64,000 nucleotides of DNA from NCBI GenBank assembly GCA_027494055.1, contig JAOSJO010000022.1, forward strand, positions 248,001-312,000. The letters run 5' to 3'. Each line of letters opens with the position of its first letter. Position 1 is the stretch's first letter. The translations under genes were made by a program, and so were the position numbers. The notes under the pieces are model-generated. The model saw only the letters and a program-made list of their open reading frames with translations, ran no database searches and was not told the DNA's origin. This document shows positions 27,618 to 35,602 of this stretch, one piece after another. The DNA is from Anaerolineae bacterium. Its GTDB lineage: Bacteria > Chloroflexota > Anaerolineae > Aggregatilineales > JAFGMM01.

Positions 27618-29216
27618 TCAGAACCCCAGGTGCGTCCGCGCGCCCAGCTCGGCGCGCCCGCTCACGCCGAGCAGCCACGCCTTGAACGGCGGGACCGGCT
27701 CCAGCCGCCAGGTGCAGGTATGCGCCACACCGCCCCCGCGCACGTGGTGGCGCTCCGCGATGATGAAGTAGTCGCCGCCGTCCAGGCCGGTCTGCGACTC
27801 GCTCAGGCGCACCACGTCGAAGAGCGTGCGCTCCAGGATGTGGCCGATGAGGGCCGGCCCGCCCTGCAACGTCACGCGCGCGACGCCGCCGGCGGGGTCT
27901 TTGTGCAGGCGCAGCGCGTAGTGCGCCATTGCGCGGCCTGTCGCCGGCGTGTTGAGCAGCGGCGCGTGGAGGTCCAGCCGCCGGCGCTGGTAGCGCGCGA
28001 TGCTCAGCGCGTCGGAAGCGGCGAAGGCTTCAGGATGAAACGCCTTGAGCGGCGTGCCGCGCAGTTGCAGCGCCGTGACGTAGATCGGCCCCAGCACCGG
28101 CGTCCCCACGCCCTCCACTGCGCCCCACCGGAACGTGATGTCCGCGCCGGCGGCCAGGGGCGTCACGCTGACCGCGAGCTGGCTCGCGAAGGTGTAGTCG
28201 GGGCCGCTGCCGTCGGCGCGCGCGTTGGCCGTGAAGTCGGTACCGGGCGCGGGCGTGATGACCGCGCCGGCCCCGTGACGCCTGCCGTCCGCGGTGACGA
28301 ACGCCGCGCGCACGGTGCGCGCGCTGTTGGCCGGCAGCCGGAGCGCGCTGCCCTGGTGCGCCCACAGGACCGAACCCGCCGCCCCGGCCTCGCGCGGGTC
28401 CATGCGCACCACGACCTCGTTGTACACGGGGTCCACCGCCTGCCGGTAGTGCAGGTCGGCCATTGTGTCGTCGAGCGCGGCGGCGACGCTGTGCGCCGCC
28501 TGGGGCCAGTGCCGGTCGATGAAGCGCGCCTTCCCCGCGCGCGTGAAGTGAAAGCGCCCGTACTCGCTGGCGCACGTCTCGCGGATCGCGCCGAGCGCGG
28601 TCGTCTGCTCCGGGAACCAGGTGTCGCCCGCGTAGGCGAAGGTCTCCTGGCCGGTTTCGAAGTCGCGGTACACGCTCGCGCCGCCGAGCCGCGTCGTCGC
28701 GCCGAGTTCGGCATGGCCAGCCACGCCGAGCACCCAGTAGCCGCTGAGCGCCGGCGGCCACGCCACCGCCTGCACGATGGCGTCGATGATCTCGTCGGCG
28801 CGCCTGTCCTTCTGCAGCGCCAGGTCGAGCGGGTAGCGGTCCAGCAGCGCCACGCCATCGACGCCGTGGAAGACGGCGCGCCGCGCGCCCCTGGTCCCTG
28901 CCGCCGGCTCGATGCTGCGCAGGTAGCCGTAGAACAGGGTGTACGTCGCGCCTTCATGCGTAGCCTGCACGCGGAGGTAGCGCATCGGCAGCAGGTCGCC
29001 GTGGAGCGGGCCGGCGGCCTGCGCCGGCGAGAAGCGGCGGTCGCTGTTGTCGAGCGTGAGCGCCAGCCAGCCCGGCGCGGCGGCCCGGTCGTGCGGGCGC
29101 GCGTAGCCGATCTCCCACTCCGCGTCGAGGACGCAGGCGGAGATGTCCTCGTCCGCGCCGGAGAAGTCGCCGTCGTTGTCCCAATCGACCTGGAAGGTGT
29201 ACGTTACGGTTGCCAT
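27618..29216 (-). CDS. Phage tail hub / tail-tip-like protein
   Basis: The 532-residue protein starts VTYTFQVDWDNDGDFSGADE, with a DxDxDG-type loop that may bind calcium. It continues with beta-rich sequence typical of gp27-like tail hubs (LRVQATHEGATYTLFYGYLR, then VDGVALLDRYPLDLAL). A motif LGVAGHAELGATTRLGG near residue 165 recurs at the C-terminus as LGVSGRAELGARTHLGF, suggesting an internal duplication or a bipartite tip. The gene follows the tail-tube gene with no tape-measure gene between. The frame is intact over 1.6 kb. Confidence 0.6.
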   Translation of the reverse strand: MATVTYTFQVDWDNDGDFSGADEDISACVLDAEWEIGYARPHDRAAAPGWLALTLDNSDRRFSPAQAAGPLHGDLLPMRYLRVQATHEGATYTLFYGYLRSIEPAAGTRGARRAVFHGVDGVALLDRYPLDLALQKDRRADEIIDAIVQAVAWPPALSGYWVLGVAGHAELGATTRLGGASVYRDFETGQETFAYAGDTWFPEQTTALGAIRETCASEYGRFHFTRAGKARFIDRHWPQAAHSVAAALDDTMADLHYRQAVDPVYNEVVVRMDPREAGAAGSVLWAHQGSALRLPANSARTVRAAFVTADGRRHGAGAVITPAPGTDFTANARADGSGPDYTFASQLAVSVTPLAAGADITFRWGAVEGVGTPVLGPIYVTALQLRGTPLKAFHPEAFAASDALSIARYQRRRLDLHAPLLNTPATGRAMAHYALRLHKDPAGGVARVTLQGGPALIGHILERTLFDVVRLSESQTGLDGGDYFIIAERHHVRGGGVAHTCTWRLEPVPPFKAWLLGVSGRAELGARTHLGF

Positions 29217-29295
29217 CGCGAAACCTCTCCCTGTAGCTCCCCGCGAGCTTGTTGAGCCTTACCGAGACAATCCAACAGTACGTTGTTCTCTGAAT

Positions 29296-29375
29296 CCCGC
29301 GACTGAAGTCGCGGGCTAATTCCGTAGCGATCATGGACCTCGGCGACGATTAGCCGCCGACTTCAGTCGGCGGGC
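29296..29375. repeat. Two palindromes, CGACTTCAGTCG type
   Basis: CCCGCGACTGAAGTCGCGGG lies at 29,296-29,315. A related element with arms CCGCCGACT and AGTCGGCGG lies at 29,355-29,373, in the opposite sense. Together they fill the 187-nt gap between the hub and tail-tube genes and look like dispersed chromosomal repeats, not phage sequence. Confidence 0.75.
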
Positions 29376-29403
29376 TGCTTCCGGGAAGGTTCTGCGTCTA
29401 TCC

Positions 29404-29818
29404 CTACAGCGCCGCCGAGGTCCGGTTGACCGCGCCGGTGATCTGAAGCGTCGCCTCCCAGGTCACCAGGCCAGGAGGCGCGCCGCCCAACACGTAGCGC
29501 TGCACCAGCGCCTCGAAGCGGTAGAAGCGCGCCCCGTCGATGCCCACCTCGACCGTGCGCGTCACGCTGGAGCCGAGCGCCCCGGGCCAGGATCGCGTCG
29601 GTCTGCGGCGCGGTGTCGTTGAACGGCCCGCCCAGGGTCAGCGCGCCGCCGTGCAGGCCGGGCAGGTAGGCGCGGTCGGCGTCGCCGACGGCGGTCGTCT
29701 CCAGCGCCTCGACCGTGCGCGCCAGCGACCACGTGTCCACGTCGCCGCTGATGTCGGTCAGCGCGCCGCTGGCGTCGTCGATGCGAATCGTGACCATGCG
29801 TTGCGATTTGTGGCTCAT
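29404..29818 (-). CDS. Phage major tail (tube) protein-like (one frameshift)
   Basis: About 137 residues after repair. It has the beta-rich order of tail-tube proteins: ISGDVDTWSLARTVEALETT near the N-terminus, GLHGGALTLGGPFNDTA in the middle, and a C-terminal VTWEATLQITGAVNRT strand pair. The ATG at 29818 lies downstream of GGAGAGG. The frame changes near 29,580, where the sequence passes through GC-rich runs; the other frame then reads to a TAG at 29,404. It would polymerise to form the tail tube around a tape measure, which is not encoded here. Confidence 0.6.
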
Positions 29819-29858
29819 GCCTGCCTGATCGCCTCTCCTCTCCCACTTATTCGGGTTT

Positions 29859-29886
29859 TTGCGCCCGCCGCGCGCCGGGGTATGAT
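29859..29886 (+). promoter_or_regulatory. Promoter for the embedded small gene
   Basis: TTGCGC (29,859-29,864) and TATGAT (29,881-29,886) are spaced by 16 nt on the plus strand, against the direction of the surrounding operon, and lie 59 nt before the start of the small membrane-protein gene. Confidence 0.5.
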
Positions 29887-29945
29887 GCAAAGCGCTTCGC
29901 CTGCTGCCGCGATGGTGCGCAGCCGCAACTTTGAAGGAGCCAACC

Positions 29946-30107
29946 ATGAGCGCGAAAGCAGAAGCAACCCTGAGCACGCTGGCCGCCTTTCTGGTTCTGT
30001 TCTCGGCGATGCTTGACCCGAAAGTCTCCGTCGTCGTGGCGGTCGCGTTTCTCGCCGGGTTTGCGCTTTACAAGTTCCTCGCCGACCGCGGGTCGAACTC
30101 GGCGTGA
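29946..30107 (+). CDS. Small two-helix membrane protein, opposite to the phage operon
   Basis: A 53-residue frame starts at an ATG with AAGGAG seven bases upstream. It encodes two hydrophobic helices (LSTLAAFLVLFSAML and VSVVVAVAFLAGFALYKFL) joined by a short DPK turn, with charged ends. It is the only plus-strand gene in the 13-kb cluster and has its own promoter and a following palindrome. That layout is typical of a phage moron or of a host gene trapped in the element. Function unknown; a membrane role such as superinfection exclusion or lysis control is possible but unproven. Confidence 0.6.
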   Translation: MSAKAEATLSTLAAFLVLFSAMLDPKVSVVVAVAFLAGFALYKFLADRGSNSA

Positions 30108-30120
30108 AGCCTGCTTCGGG

Positions 30121-30155
30121 TAGCTTCCCGAAAGCTTTGAGCTTTCGGGAAGCTC
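30121..30155. repeat. Palindrome after the small gene, possible terminator
   Basis: TAGCTTCCCGAAAGCTTT and GAGCTTTCGGGAAGCTCC form a near-perfect stem 13 nt after the small gene. It shares the AGCT-flanked design of the palindromes at 20,017 and 33,444 but has a different core. It lacks a long T tract. Confidence 0.7.
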
Positions 30156-30171
30156 CATGGTGAACACCCGC

Positions 30172-30634
30172 TCAATCCGCGCGCGCCGGCGCGCTCTCCT
30201 CGTCCCAGACCAGCGTAAGCGCCTGGCGCAGGTAGCGCGCCCCCACCCGGCGACCGCCCCACGCCGACCGGCCCGCCACTCTCGAGCAGGCTGCGCGTCA
30301 CGCCTTCCATGCCGTCCAGCGCCGCATAGGGGTCGAACGCGGCCAGCGCCGCGTCGCGCACGGCGGTGAGCGTCTGGTAGGCGGACGGGTCCGCATAGCG
30401 CACCCACAACTCGATCACGGTGGTCCATGTCGTCGTCAGCCGGTTGAGCGTGCTGGGCGCGCGCGTGAACGGCCCCGGCTTGAGGAAGGCGTACGCAGCC
30501 GCCGCGCCCCGGTCGAGCAGGCCGTAGCCACCGGGCGGGCTGTCGTTTGCCAGGCTGGCGCTGTTCGTCTCGTCGAAGTACGCGCTGGTCCGCAGGATGG
30601 CGAGCGCGTTGCTCTCGCCGGTCTGATAGCTCAT
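30172..30634 (-). CDS. Phage neck / tail-completion-like protein (one frameshift)
   Basis: About 154 residues after repair. The sequence (SYQTGESNALAILRTSAYFD, then TLNRLTTTWTTVIELWVRY) is mixed alpha-beta, and its place between connector and tail-tube genes is where tail-terminator or neck proteins lie. The frame changes near 30,280; the alternative frame then gives GGRRVGARYLRQALTLVWD and a TGA at 30,172. I do not recognise a specific family, so the call rests on synteny. Confidence 0.5.
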
Positions 30635-30731
30635 CGATCACTCCACTCCGATTGGGGCGCGTCGCCGGGTACGGGAAGCCGGCGCATCAGCCCGTTTTGC
30701 GTCACCGCTTCCAGCGCCCGGCCTCCGGCGT

Positions 30732-31232
30732 CTACGCTTCGAACATGTCGCGGTGGAAGCGCGGCTGCGCCGCCTCCGGGTCGGCGGGGTCGGCCTCGCC
30801 CGTGAACGTCAGGCCCTGCGCCGTCGCGTCGGCGACCGCGCACCCCAGCCGCTTGAACGCCAGCGCGTTCGCCTGCGCGAATGCGCGCGCCGGTCCGTGC
30901 AGCCCGATGAAGCCGCTTGCGCGGTCGCTCGCGCGGTCGCCCGCCTCGCCGCTCCAGCCCTGCGCCTGGCGGGTCAGCTCCACCAGGCCCACCACGCGCG
31001 CGATCACCCATTCGTCGCAGGCGAGCCTGGCGTCTGGCTGCGTGACCGGCGTCGCCAGCCCCACGCCGGCCAGCGCCAGGTTCAGCGTCGCCGATGCGCG
31101 GTCGATGAAGGCCTCCACCTCGCTGAGGGTGGGGCGGGTCGTGCTGTTGAACGTGCTCTGCCCGTCGAGCAGGTGCCGCGTGAAGGCAAGCACCGCCGCC
31201 GTCGAGCCGTAGCTGTGCGCGCCTATTGCCAT
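30732..31232 (-). CDS. Phage head-tail connector-like protein
   Basis: The 166-residue product has RPTLSEVEAFIDRASATLNLAL near the N-terminus, resembling gp6-type head-tail connectors that use short helices to form the adaptor ring below the portal. The ATG at 31232 has GGAGG six bases upstream; another ATG six bases earlier is too close to the ribosome-binding site. It follows the LamG-like virion gene by 14 nt. The frame is intact. Confidence 0.5.
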   Translation of the reverse strand: MAIGAHSYGSTAAVLAFTRHLLDGQSTFNSTTRPTLSEVEAFIDRASATLNLALAGVGLATPVTQPDARLACDEWVIARVVGLVELTRQAQGWSGEAGDRASDRASGFIGLHGPARAFAQANALAFKRLGCAVADATAQGLTFTGEADPADPEAAQPRFHRDMFEA

Positions 31233-31246
31233 CGCCATCCTCCCCC

Positions 31247-31885
31247 TCAAATGGTCACCGCAAACCAGTCGAACTCGATCTGCTCGCCGGCCGCCGCCAC
31301 ACGCGCGCGCAGCCCGGCGTAGGCGTTGCCGTAGCCCAGCGCGCTGCGCCATCGCACCCGCAGCACGTCGTTGACATAGCCGGAGAGCGTCGCGCCGTCA
31401 TCGACGACCTTCAGGACGTACCACGCGCCGAGATCGATGGTCACCGGCGCGGACGCCCGGTCGATGCCGCTGGGGTACTCCCGGATGACGACTTCGTCGC
31501 TCTGGGGGTACAGGTGCACGGTGAAGCTGGTGATGTCCGTCCTGAAGTTCTTCGCCTCGGCGCGGACGATGACGCCCGCGTTGAGGTTGGCCGACTCGCT
31601 GCCGGTGAAGCGCAGCCGCGCGGTGAACGCGCGCCGGTACGCCATGCCGTCGAGCATCGCGCCGAGGAAGGTCGTCGTGTTGCACACGGCCGCGCCGCCG
31701 GCGAGCGCGAACTGGTCTGCATGGCCGCCCCACGTCGCGCGGACGGCGTTCACCGGCGCGATGGCGTGGGTGTCGAGCGCGCCGGCGCCGTCAAAGGCGT
31801 CGTGGAGGATCAACCCGCCGGCGGCGAGCGCCGCGACCGGCGTGGGCTGCGCCGTCGGCAGATAGCGGTCGAATGGGCTGCCCAT
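31247..31885 (-). CDS. Virion protein with a concanavalin A/LamG-like domain
   Basis: The 212-residue protein has the alternating strand pattern of a lectin-like jelly roll: LHDAFDGAGALD, FTARLRFTGSESANLNAGVIVRAE-like strands, LGAWYVLKVVDDGATLSGYV and a final FDWFAV. Such domains in phage head or tail genes often bind cell-surface glycans or decorate the capsid. The ATG at 31885 follows the upstream stop by one base (TGAGATG), so translation is coupled. The frame is intact. Confidence 0.5.
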   Translation of the reverse strand: MGSPFDRYLPTAQPTPVAALAAGGLILHDAFDGAGALDTHAIAPVNAVRATWGGHADQFALAGGAAVCNTTTFLGAMLDGMAYRRAFTARLRFTGSESANLNAGVIVRAEAKNFRTDITSFTVHLYPQSDEVVIREYPSGIDRASAPVTIDLGAWYVLKVVDDGATLSGYVNDVLRVRWRSALGYGNAYAGLRARVAAAGEQIEFDWFAVTI

Positions 31886-31886
31886 C

Positions 31887-32201
31887 TCAGTCCCCCGGCT
31901 GCCGGTAGGCGATCAGGTGCACGGTGCTCGTGCCCGATGCGCCCTGCCGGCAGAACCGGACCGCGCCGAGGTCGCCGCTGTAGAAGTAGGGCGCGCTCCC
32001 GACGCCGAAGACCACGCCCGTGCTGTTCGTCGGGTCGGTCCCGTCGTCGCGCATGTGCACGCCGCCGCCCTCCACGCTGAACAGGATCACCGACCCCGTG
32101 CGGCTGGTGCTATTCAGACCCTGCGCCGTGCTGTCGTCCAGGGTCAGCGTCTCGAAGCTCACCGGGTTCAGCCCCGGCAGCCGCCTTGCTCCTGCAGGCA
32201 T
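31887..32201 (-). CDS. Small phage virion protein, unknown
   Basis: The 104-residue protein is beta-rich and Ser/Thr/Gly-rich, with FSVEGGGVHMRDDGTDPTN in the middle and no enzyme motif. GAGGAGGAGG precedes the ATG at 32201. It is co-translated with the lectin-like gene that follows. The position in the head module suggests a decoration or head-fibre protein, which is inference only. Confidence 0.5.
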   Translation of the reverse strand: MPAGARRLPGLNPVSFETLTLDDSTAQGLNSTSRTGSVILFSVEGGGVHMRDDGTDPTNSTGVVFGVGSAPYFYSGDLGAVRFCRQGASGTSTVHLIAYRQPGD

Positions 32202-32295
32202 TGTTCCCTCCTCCTCAGATTATGAAACTCGATGCCGGAAGCGAACATCTGGCCCGCCGCGAGTCGCACCAGCTTCAGCTTCCAGCATCCAGCTT

Positions 32296-32585
32296 CTAGC
32301 ATCGCGTCTCGCCACGCGCCGCCTTCTCTGCGGCGTAGGCCTCCAGGCGACGCTGGCGGTTGTCCTCATCCACGAGCGCACGCACCGCCGGCGCGAGCGC
32401 CCCGCCGAAGGCGGCAGCCCGCCCCAGTTGACGGCGACGCGCTGCGGCGCGCGGTGGGTGGTCGCCGCGCCGCAGGCCGGGCAGGGCGGCGTCGCGCCCG
32501 GAGCGTCGCACGCGGCGACGCCATGCCGCACCTCGAAGCGGTGGCCGCAGCCCGGCGCGTCGCATTGGTAGACATATGTCGGCAT
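32296..32585 (-). CDS. FmdB-type zinc-ribbon protein (one frameshift)
   Basis: The product of about 96 residues begins MPTYVYQCDAPGCGHRFEVR and has a second pair CPACGAATTHR, giving the four-Cys zinc ribbon of the FmdB/CxxC family. The tail (RALVDEDNRQRRLEAYAAEK) is helical and charged. The frame changes near 32,410. Such short ribbons are common in phage head modules and in host operons; their role is unclear, possibly nucleic-acid or protein binding. Confidence 0.65.
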
Positions 32586-32605
32586 AGTGCGGCGCTCCGT
32601 TCTCG

Positions 32606-33416
32606 CTACTCGATCCTCGTGACGCGCTGTGTGTCACTTACCGCCGTGAGGGCATCGACGTGTTGCCGCCACGCGGCGCGCATCTGCGCGATCTGCGCCT
32701 CCACGTGCGCGCTCACCTCGGCGCTTTCGACGAAGTCACCCGGCGACAGCGGGTAGTTGATGTAGTGGCCGGCGCGCGCGTCGGGGTCGCCCCACAGCGT
32801 GAAGCCCGCCTGCCGCGCGAAGAAGCAGAACCGGATGTCCGAGCCGACCGCGTCCTTCATGCCGCGCAGGGGGCGCAGCGTCGCCTCCCCGCGCAGCACC
32901 GCCTCCAGGTCGTAGGGCCACACGTCCATGTCGTCCTCGATGATGAACGGCTCGCCCTTAAGCAGCGGCGCGACGCCCTCGAACACGCTCCGGTGGATCA
33001 GCACGCAGCCCCCAACCCGCCGCGCCGAGCCTCACCAGCGCGCCGGCGGGCGGCGTCCGCGTCATCGGGCGCATCGGCCAGTTGAAGGCGGGGTCGTCCT
33101 CGAACCACACATGCTGCACCGGCGCATAAGCGCGCTTCATGTACAGCCCGCTCACGAACGCCTGCCCGTGCGCGCGCAGCCGTTCGAGCAGATCGGGCGG
33201 GTGCTGCATGTCCAGGTCGAGCAGCAGGAGGAAGCTGTGCGCCGATTGCAGGAAGTCGCTCACGTGCCGCTCGCGGCCCTCGTAGCCCTTCGTCGGCGTA
33301 AGGATCACCGGCGGGCTGTCGCCCGGCCGGCGGCGGAGCGCCATCACGCTCGCGACGGCGGCGACGGGCTGCGTCTCCGCGCCGACCGCGCCGGTGTAGA
33401 CGGTTCCCTCCAGCAT
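32606..33416 (-). CDS. Glycosyltransferase-like protein within the phage head module (one frameshift)
   Basis: About 270 residues after repair. The GT-A-like features are FLLLLDLDMQHPPDLLERL (a DxD-type donor site), FVSGLYMKRAYAP and GWGCVLIHRSVFE-like sequence across the frame change near 33,010, then FIIEDDMDVW. It may glycosylate a virion protein or modify the host envelope; it shares no close motifs with the enzymes of the polysaccharide locus. It lies directly downstream of the major capsid gene. Confidence 0.6.
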
Positions 33417-33443
33417 CGACCTATTGCACCCCTTCCTTGAGGC

Positions 33444-33476
33444 AGCTCCCAGGGAGCTTGAAGCTCTCTGGGAGCT
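33444..33476. repeat. Palindromic repeat, AGCTCCC family, inside the phage cluster
   Basis: AGCTCCCAGGGAGCTT and AAGCTCTCTGGGAGCT flank one G, with one mismatch between the arms. It matches the palindrome at 20,017-20,051 almost base for base and fills the gap after the major capsid gene. Confidence 0.85.
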
Positions 33477-33501
33477 ACAGCCTTTCGCAACGCCGGCGGC
33501 G

Positions 33502-34458
33502 CTACGCGATGTCGATCAAGAGATAGCCGCCGTCCGCCGCGACCATCTTCTGGTCGTACTGCATCTTGCCGCGCAGCACGTCGCTTTCCACGCGCTCGTC
33601 GCGCCAGCGGTAGATCGTGCCCGCGCCGCCGCCCGCCGGCCACACGAACGTGTACCCCGCGCTCGGCGAGAGCAGCCCCGGCGTCGGGTTGGCGTAGCAG
33701 ATCAGGCAGTCGTCGTCCACGATGGGGCTGAGGCTCGCCGCCTGGCCCTCGGCGTTGGCGGCGTAGATCGCCTCGCTCACCAGGTAATGCTCCACGCCGA
33801 ACACCGCCGCCATCGCCGCGTTGACGTTGGCCGTCGTCGCCGCCTCGCTGTACTTGATGCGCTCCAGCACATCCGGGTGGTTGAGCAGCGCGTCGTGCAC
33901 GATCAAGCCCATCGCCATCACGTTCGCGGGCCGCCCGATGGCCTGCGCGACCGTGCGGCGGCAGGCGCGCACCGCGCCGATGGGGTCCGAGTTGTCGTAG
34001 TCGTCCCAGTCGATGCCCACGCCCGCGCCGGTGTTGTTGTCCTCGTGGGACCACACGCCCGCGACCATGAAGCGCTCCGCGAACGACAGCTCGCGCTTGA
34101 GCAACATCTGCTGCGTGAGCCACTCCATGCCGTCGCGGTCCAGGTCGATGGGGTTGTCGGCGGCGGCGGCGATTTCGTCAGGCACCGGGTGCTCCAGCGA
34201 GAACTGCTCGGTGGTGTAGGCGCCGTAGCTGATGGGGTAGCCGGCGCGCGGGTGCGCCGCGCCGTAGGCGCGCACCTGCATCTCCGGGCGCAGCCAGTAG
34301 TCGCGCGTGTATTCCGGGTACTTGCCGCTGTCCTTCGCCACCTCGACAACCGGGAACACCCGGTCGGCGATGAAGGCGCTCACCTGGTTGCGGTACGCGA
34401 CCGACATCTCGGTGAGGAAGCCGTCGATGTGGACCTCGCTGCGGTCGGGTTGAGCCAT
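33502..34458 (-). CDS. Phage major capsid protein
   Basis: The 318-residue protein has features of the major capsid subunit in clusters of this type: an N-terminal FLTEMSVAYRNQVSAFIADR arm, VFPVVEVAKDSGKYPEYTRD, a long central helix region with NVMAMGLIVHDALLNHPDVL, and a C-terminal strand DQKMVAADGGYLLIDIA. AAGGAGGAGG precedes the ATG at 34458. Position after portal, protease and decoration genes supports the call. The frame is intact. Confidence 0.75.
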   Translation of the reverse strand: MAQPDRSEVHIDGFLTEMSVAYRNQVSAFIADRVFPVVEVAKDSGKYPEYTRDYWLRPEMQVRAYGAAHPRAGYPISYGAYTTEQFSLEHPVPDEIAAAADNPIDLDRDGMEWLTQQMLLKRELSFAERFMVAGVWSHEDNNTGAGVGIDWDDYDNSDPIGAVRACRRTVAQAIGRPANVMAMGLIVHDALLNHPDVLERIKYSEAATTANVNAAMAAVFGVEHYLVSEAIYAANAEGQAASLSPIVDDDCLICYANPTPGLLSPSAGYTFVWPAGGGAGTIYRWRDERVESDVLRGKMQYDQKMVAADGGYLLIDIA

Positions 34459-34627
34459 ATGTCCTCCTCCTTAACCTGGATTCTGGTTGTCGTCTTTCCC
34501 CTCATCCCCTGCCCTTCTCCCACAAGGGAAGAAGGGAGCCGGAAAAGACAGTTCGTCAAATTGCCCCCTTGACCTTCTTGGGAGAGGGGGACGGGGGTGA
34601 GTACTCTCCCCACCCGGTTCTCTTCCG
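34459..34627. other. Gap with a palindromic CCTTCTCCC-type repeat
   Basis: This 169-nt gap between capsid and decoration genes contains CCCTTCTCCC facing GGGAGAGGGGGACGGGG over about 100 nt, a type of low-complexity inverted repeat that is common between chromosomal genes. No gene is seen. Confidence 0.5.
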
Positions 34628-34999
34628 CTAATACCGGCTGCGCTGCCACACGAACGCGAACACGTCGCCCGCGCTCGCCCCTTCGACCGCGTAGCCGACC
34701 AACTGCCGCTGGTCGGCGGTGGACTGGACCAACTGCGCGGTCGAGTTGAAGGCCACCGGCTTGCCCGCCGCGATCTCCCCGCCGGCCACGCCCTTGAGGA
34801 TGCCCCCGGCGGCGACCGCCGCCGGCGCGCCGTCGGCCGGCTGGTTGTACAGGATGCCGATGCAATCGTCGTCGGCGTCACTCACGGGCACGACCTCGCC
34901 CGCCGTGCTCGCCGGCTTCACCGCGTGGAACTGCTTTTCGCGCAGGTCCGCGCCGGCCCGCAGGCCGGGGATGTGAACCATCGGATGATCGTATGCCAT
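34628..34999 (-). CDS. Phage head decoration (capsid cement) protein
   Basis: The 123-residue protein has the beta-barrel pattern of the DUF2190/decoration group: REKQFHAVKPASTAGEVVPV, then a DDDCIGILYNQPADG loop, AGGEIAAGKPVAFNSTAQ and a final GYAVEGASAGDVFAFVW. AGGAGG lies before the ATG at 34999. Such proteins form trimers or pentamers on mature heads and stabilise them. It sits between protease/scaffold and capsid genes, the canonical order. Confidence 0.7.
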   Translation of the reverse strand: MAYDHPMVHIPGLRAGADLREKQFHAVKPASTAGEVVPVSDADDDCIGILYNQPADGAPAAVAAGGILKGVAGGEIAAGKPVAFNSTAQLVQSTADQRQLVGYAVEGASAGDVFAFVWQRSRY

Positions 35000-35019
35000 T
35001 CTCGCCTCCTCGATACTTG

Positions 35020-35117
35020 GTGCTGATACTCGAAGCTGGATACTGGAAGCTGGTGCCAGACGCTGGCCGGCGGTCACCGGTTTGTTTAGCCAGCTTCAGC
35101 TTCCAGCTTCTAGCGCC
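35020..35117. repeat. Imperfect inverted GAAGCTGG-type repeat
   Basis: CGAAGCTGGATACTGGAAGC on the left faces CCAGCTTCAGCTTCCAGCTT on the right around a GC-rich core. A related piece (CAGCTTCAGCTTCCAGC) lies at about 32,270-32,300. It occupies the gap between the decoration and protease genes. Confidence 0.65.
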
Positions 35118-35122
35118 CAGAA

Positions 35123-35602
35123 TCACAGCCTGTTGGTGACCGCCTCCTGGTACTCCCGGTAGAGCGCCGGCTGTTCGGCGGCGACCTTCCGGCCGGCGGC
35201 GGCGTAGTCCAGGCCGTAGGTCTGCATCGACGCCCTGACCGCCGCGTTGAAGCGCTCGACCGGGCCGGCGACCTCCGCGCCGGTCGCGCCGATCTCCTCG
35301 AAGAGCGCCGCCTGCGCGTTCTGCGCCAGCAGCGCGCGGAACCTGGCCGCCAGATCGTCGGCAAGCGCGGCGTCGAACTGCGCCACGCGCGCCAGCCGCT
35401 CTACCCAATCGCGCCCCAGGCCGTAGGCCTCCAGCGCGCCGAAGCGCTCCATCTGCGCGCGCTCGGCCTGCGCCGCCTCCAGTTCGTCGAGCCGCGCCTG
35501 CACCTCGGCCTCGGCGCCCTGCGGCCACAGGCGCGCAACCAGCCGCGCCAGCAGCCGGTCGAGCAGGCCCCGCTCGGCAGCCTCGTTTGTGCTTTCGTTC
35601 AT
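35123..35602 (-). CDS. Nested scaffold protein, in-frame internal start within the protease gene
   Basis: Inside the protease gene an ATG at 35602 (MNESTNEAAERGLLDRLLAR) is preceded by AGGAGG with a normal spacer. It would give a 159-residue product made of the helical scaffold region only. Mu and relatives express protease and scaffold in this nested, same-frame way (genes I and Z), and the strong internal ribosome-binding site is direct sequence support. Not annotated by simple gene finders because it shares the stop of the longer frame. Confidence 0.6.
   Translation of the reverse strand: MNESTNEAAERGLLDRLLARLVARLWPQGAEAEVQARLDELEAAQAERAQMERFGALEAYGLGRDWVERLARVAQFDAALADDLAARFRALLAQNAQAALFEEIGATGAEVAGPVERFNAAVRASMQTYGLDYAAAGRKVAAEQPALYREYQEAVTNRL

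Noticed and set aside
29847-30641. One long minus-strand protein across the neck and tail-tube gap
   Set aside because: The reading crosses the palindrome and the opposite-strand small gene, and family-like sequence ends at the TGA at 30,172 after a frame repair.
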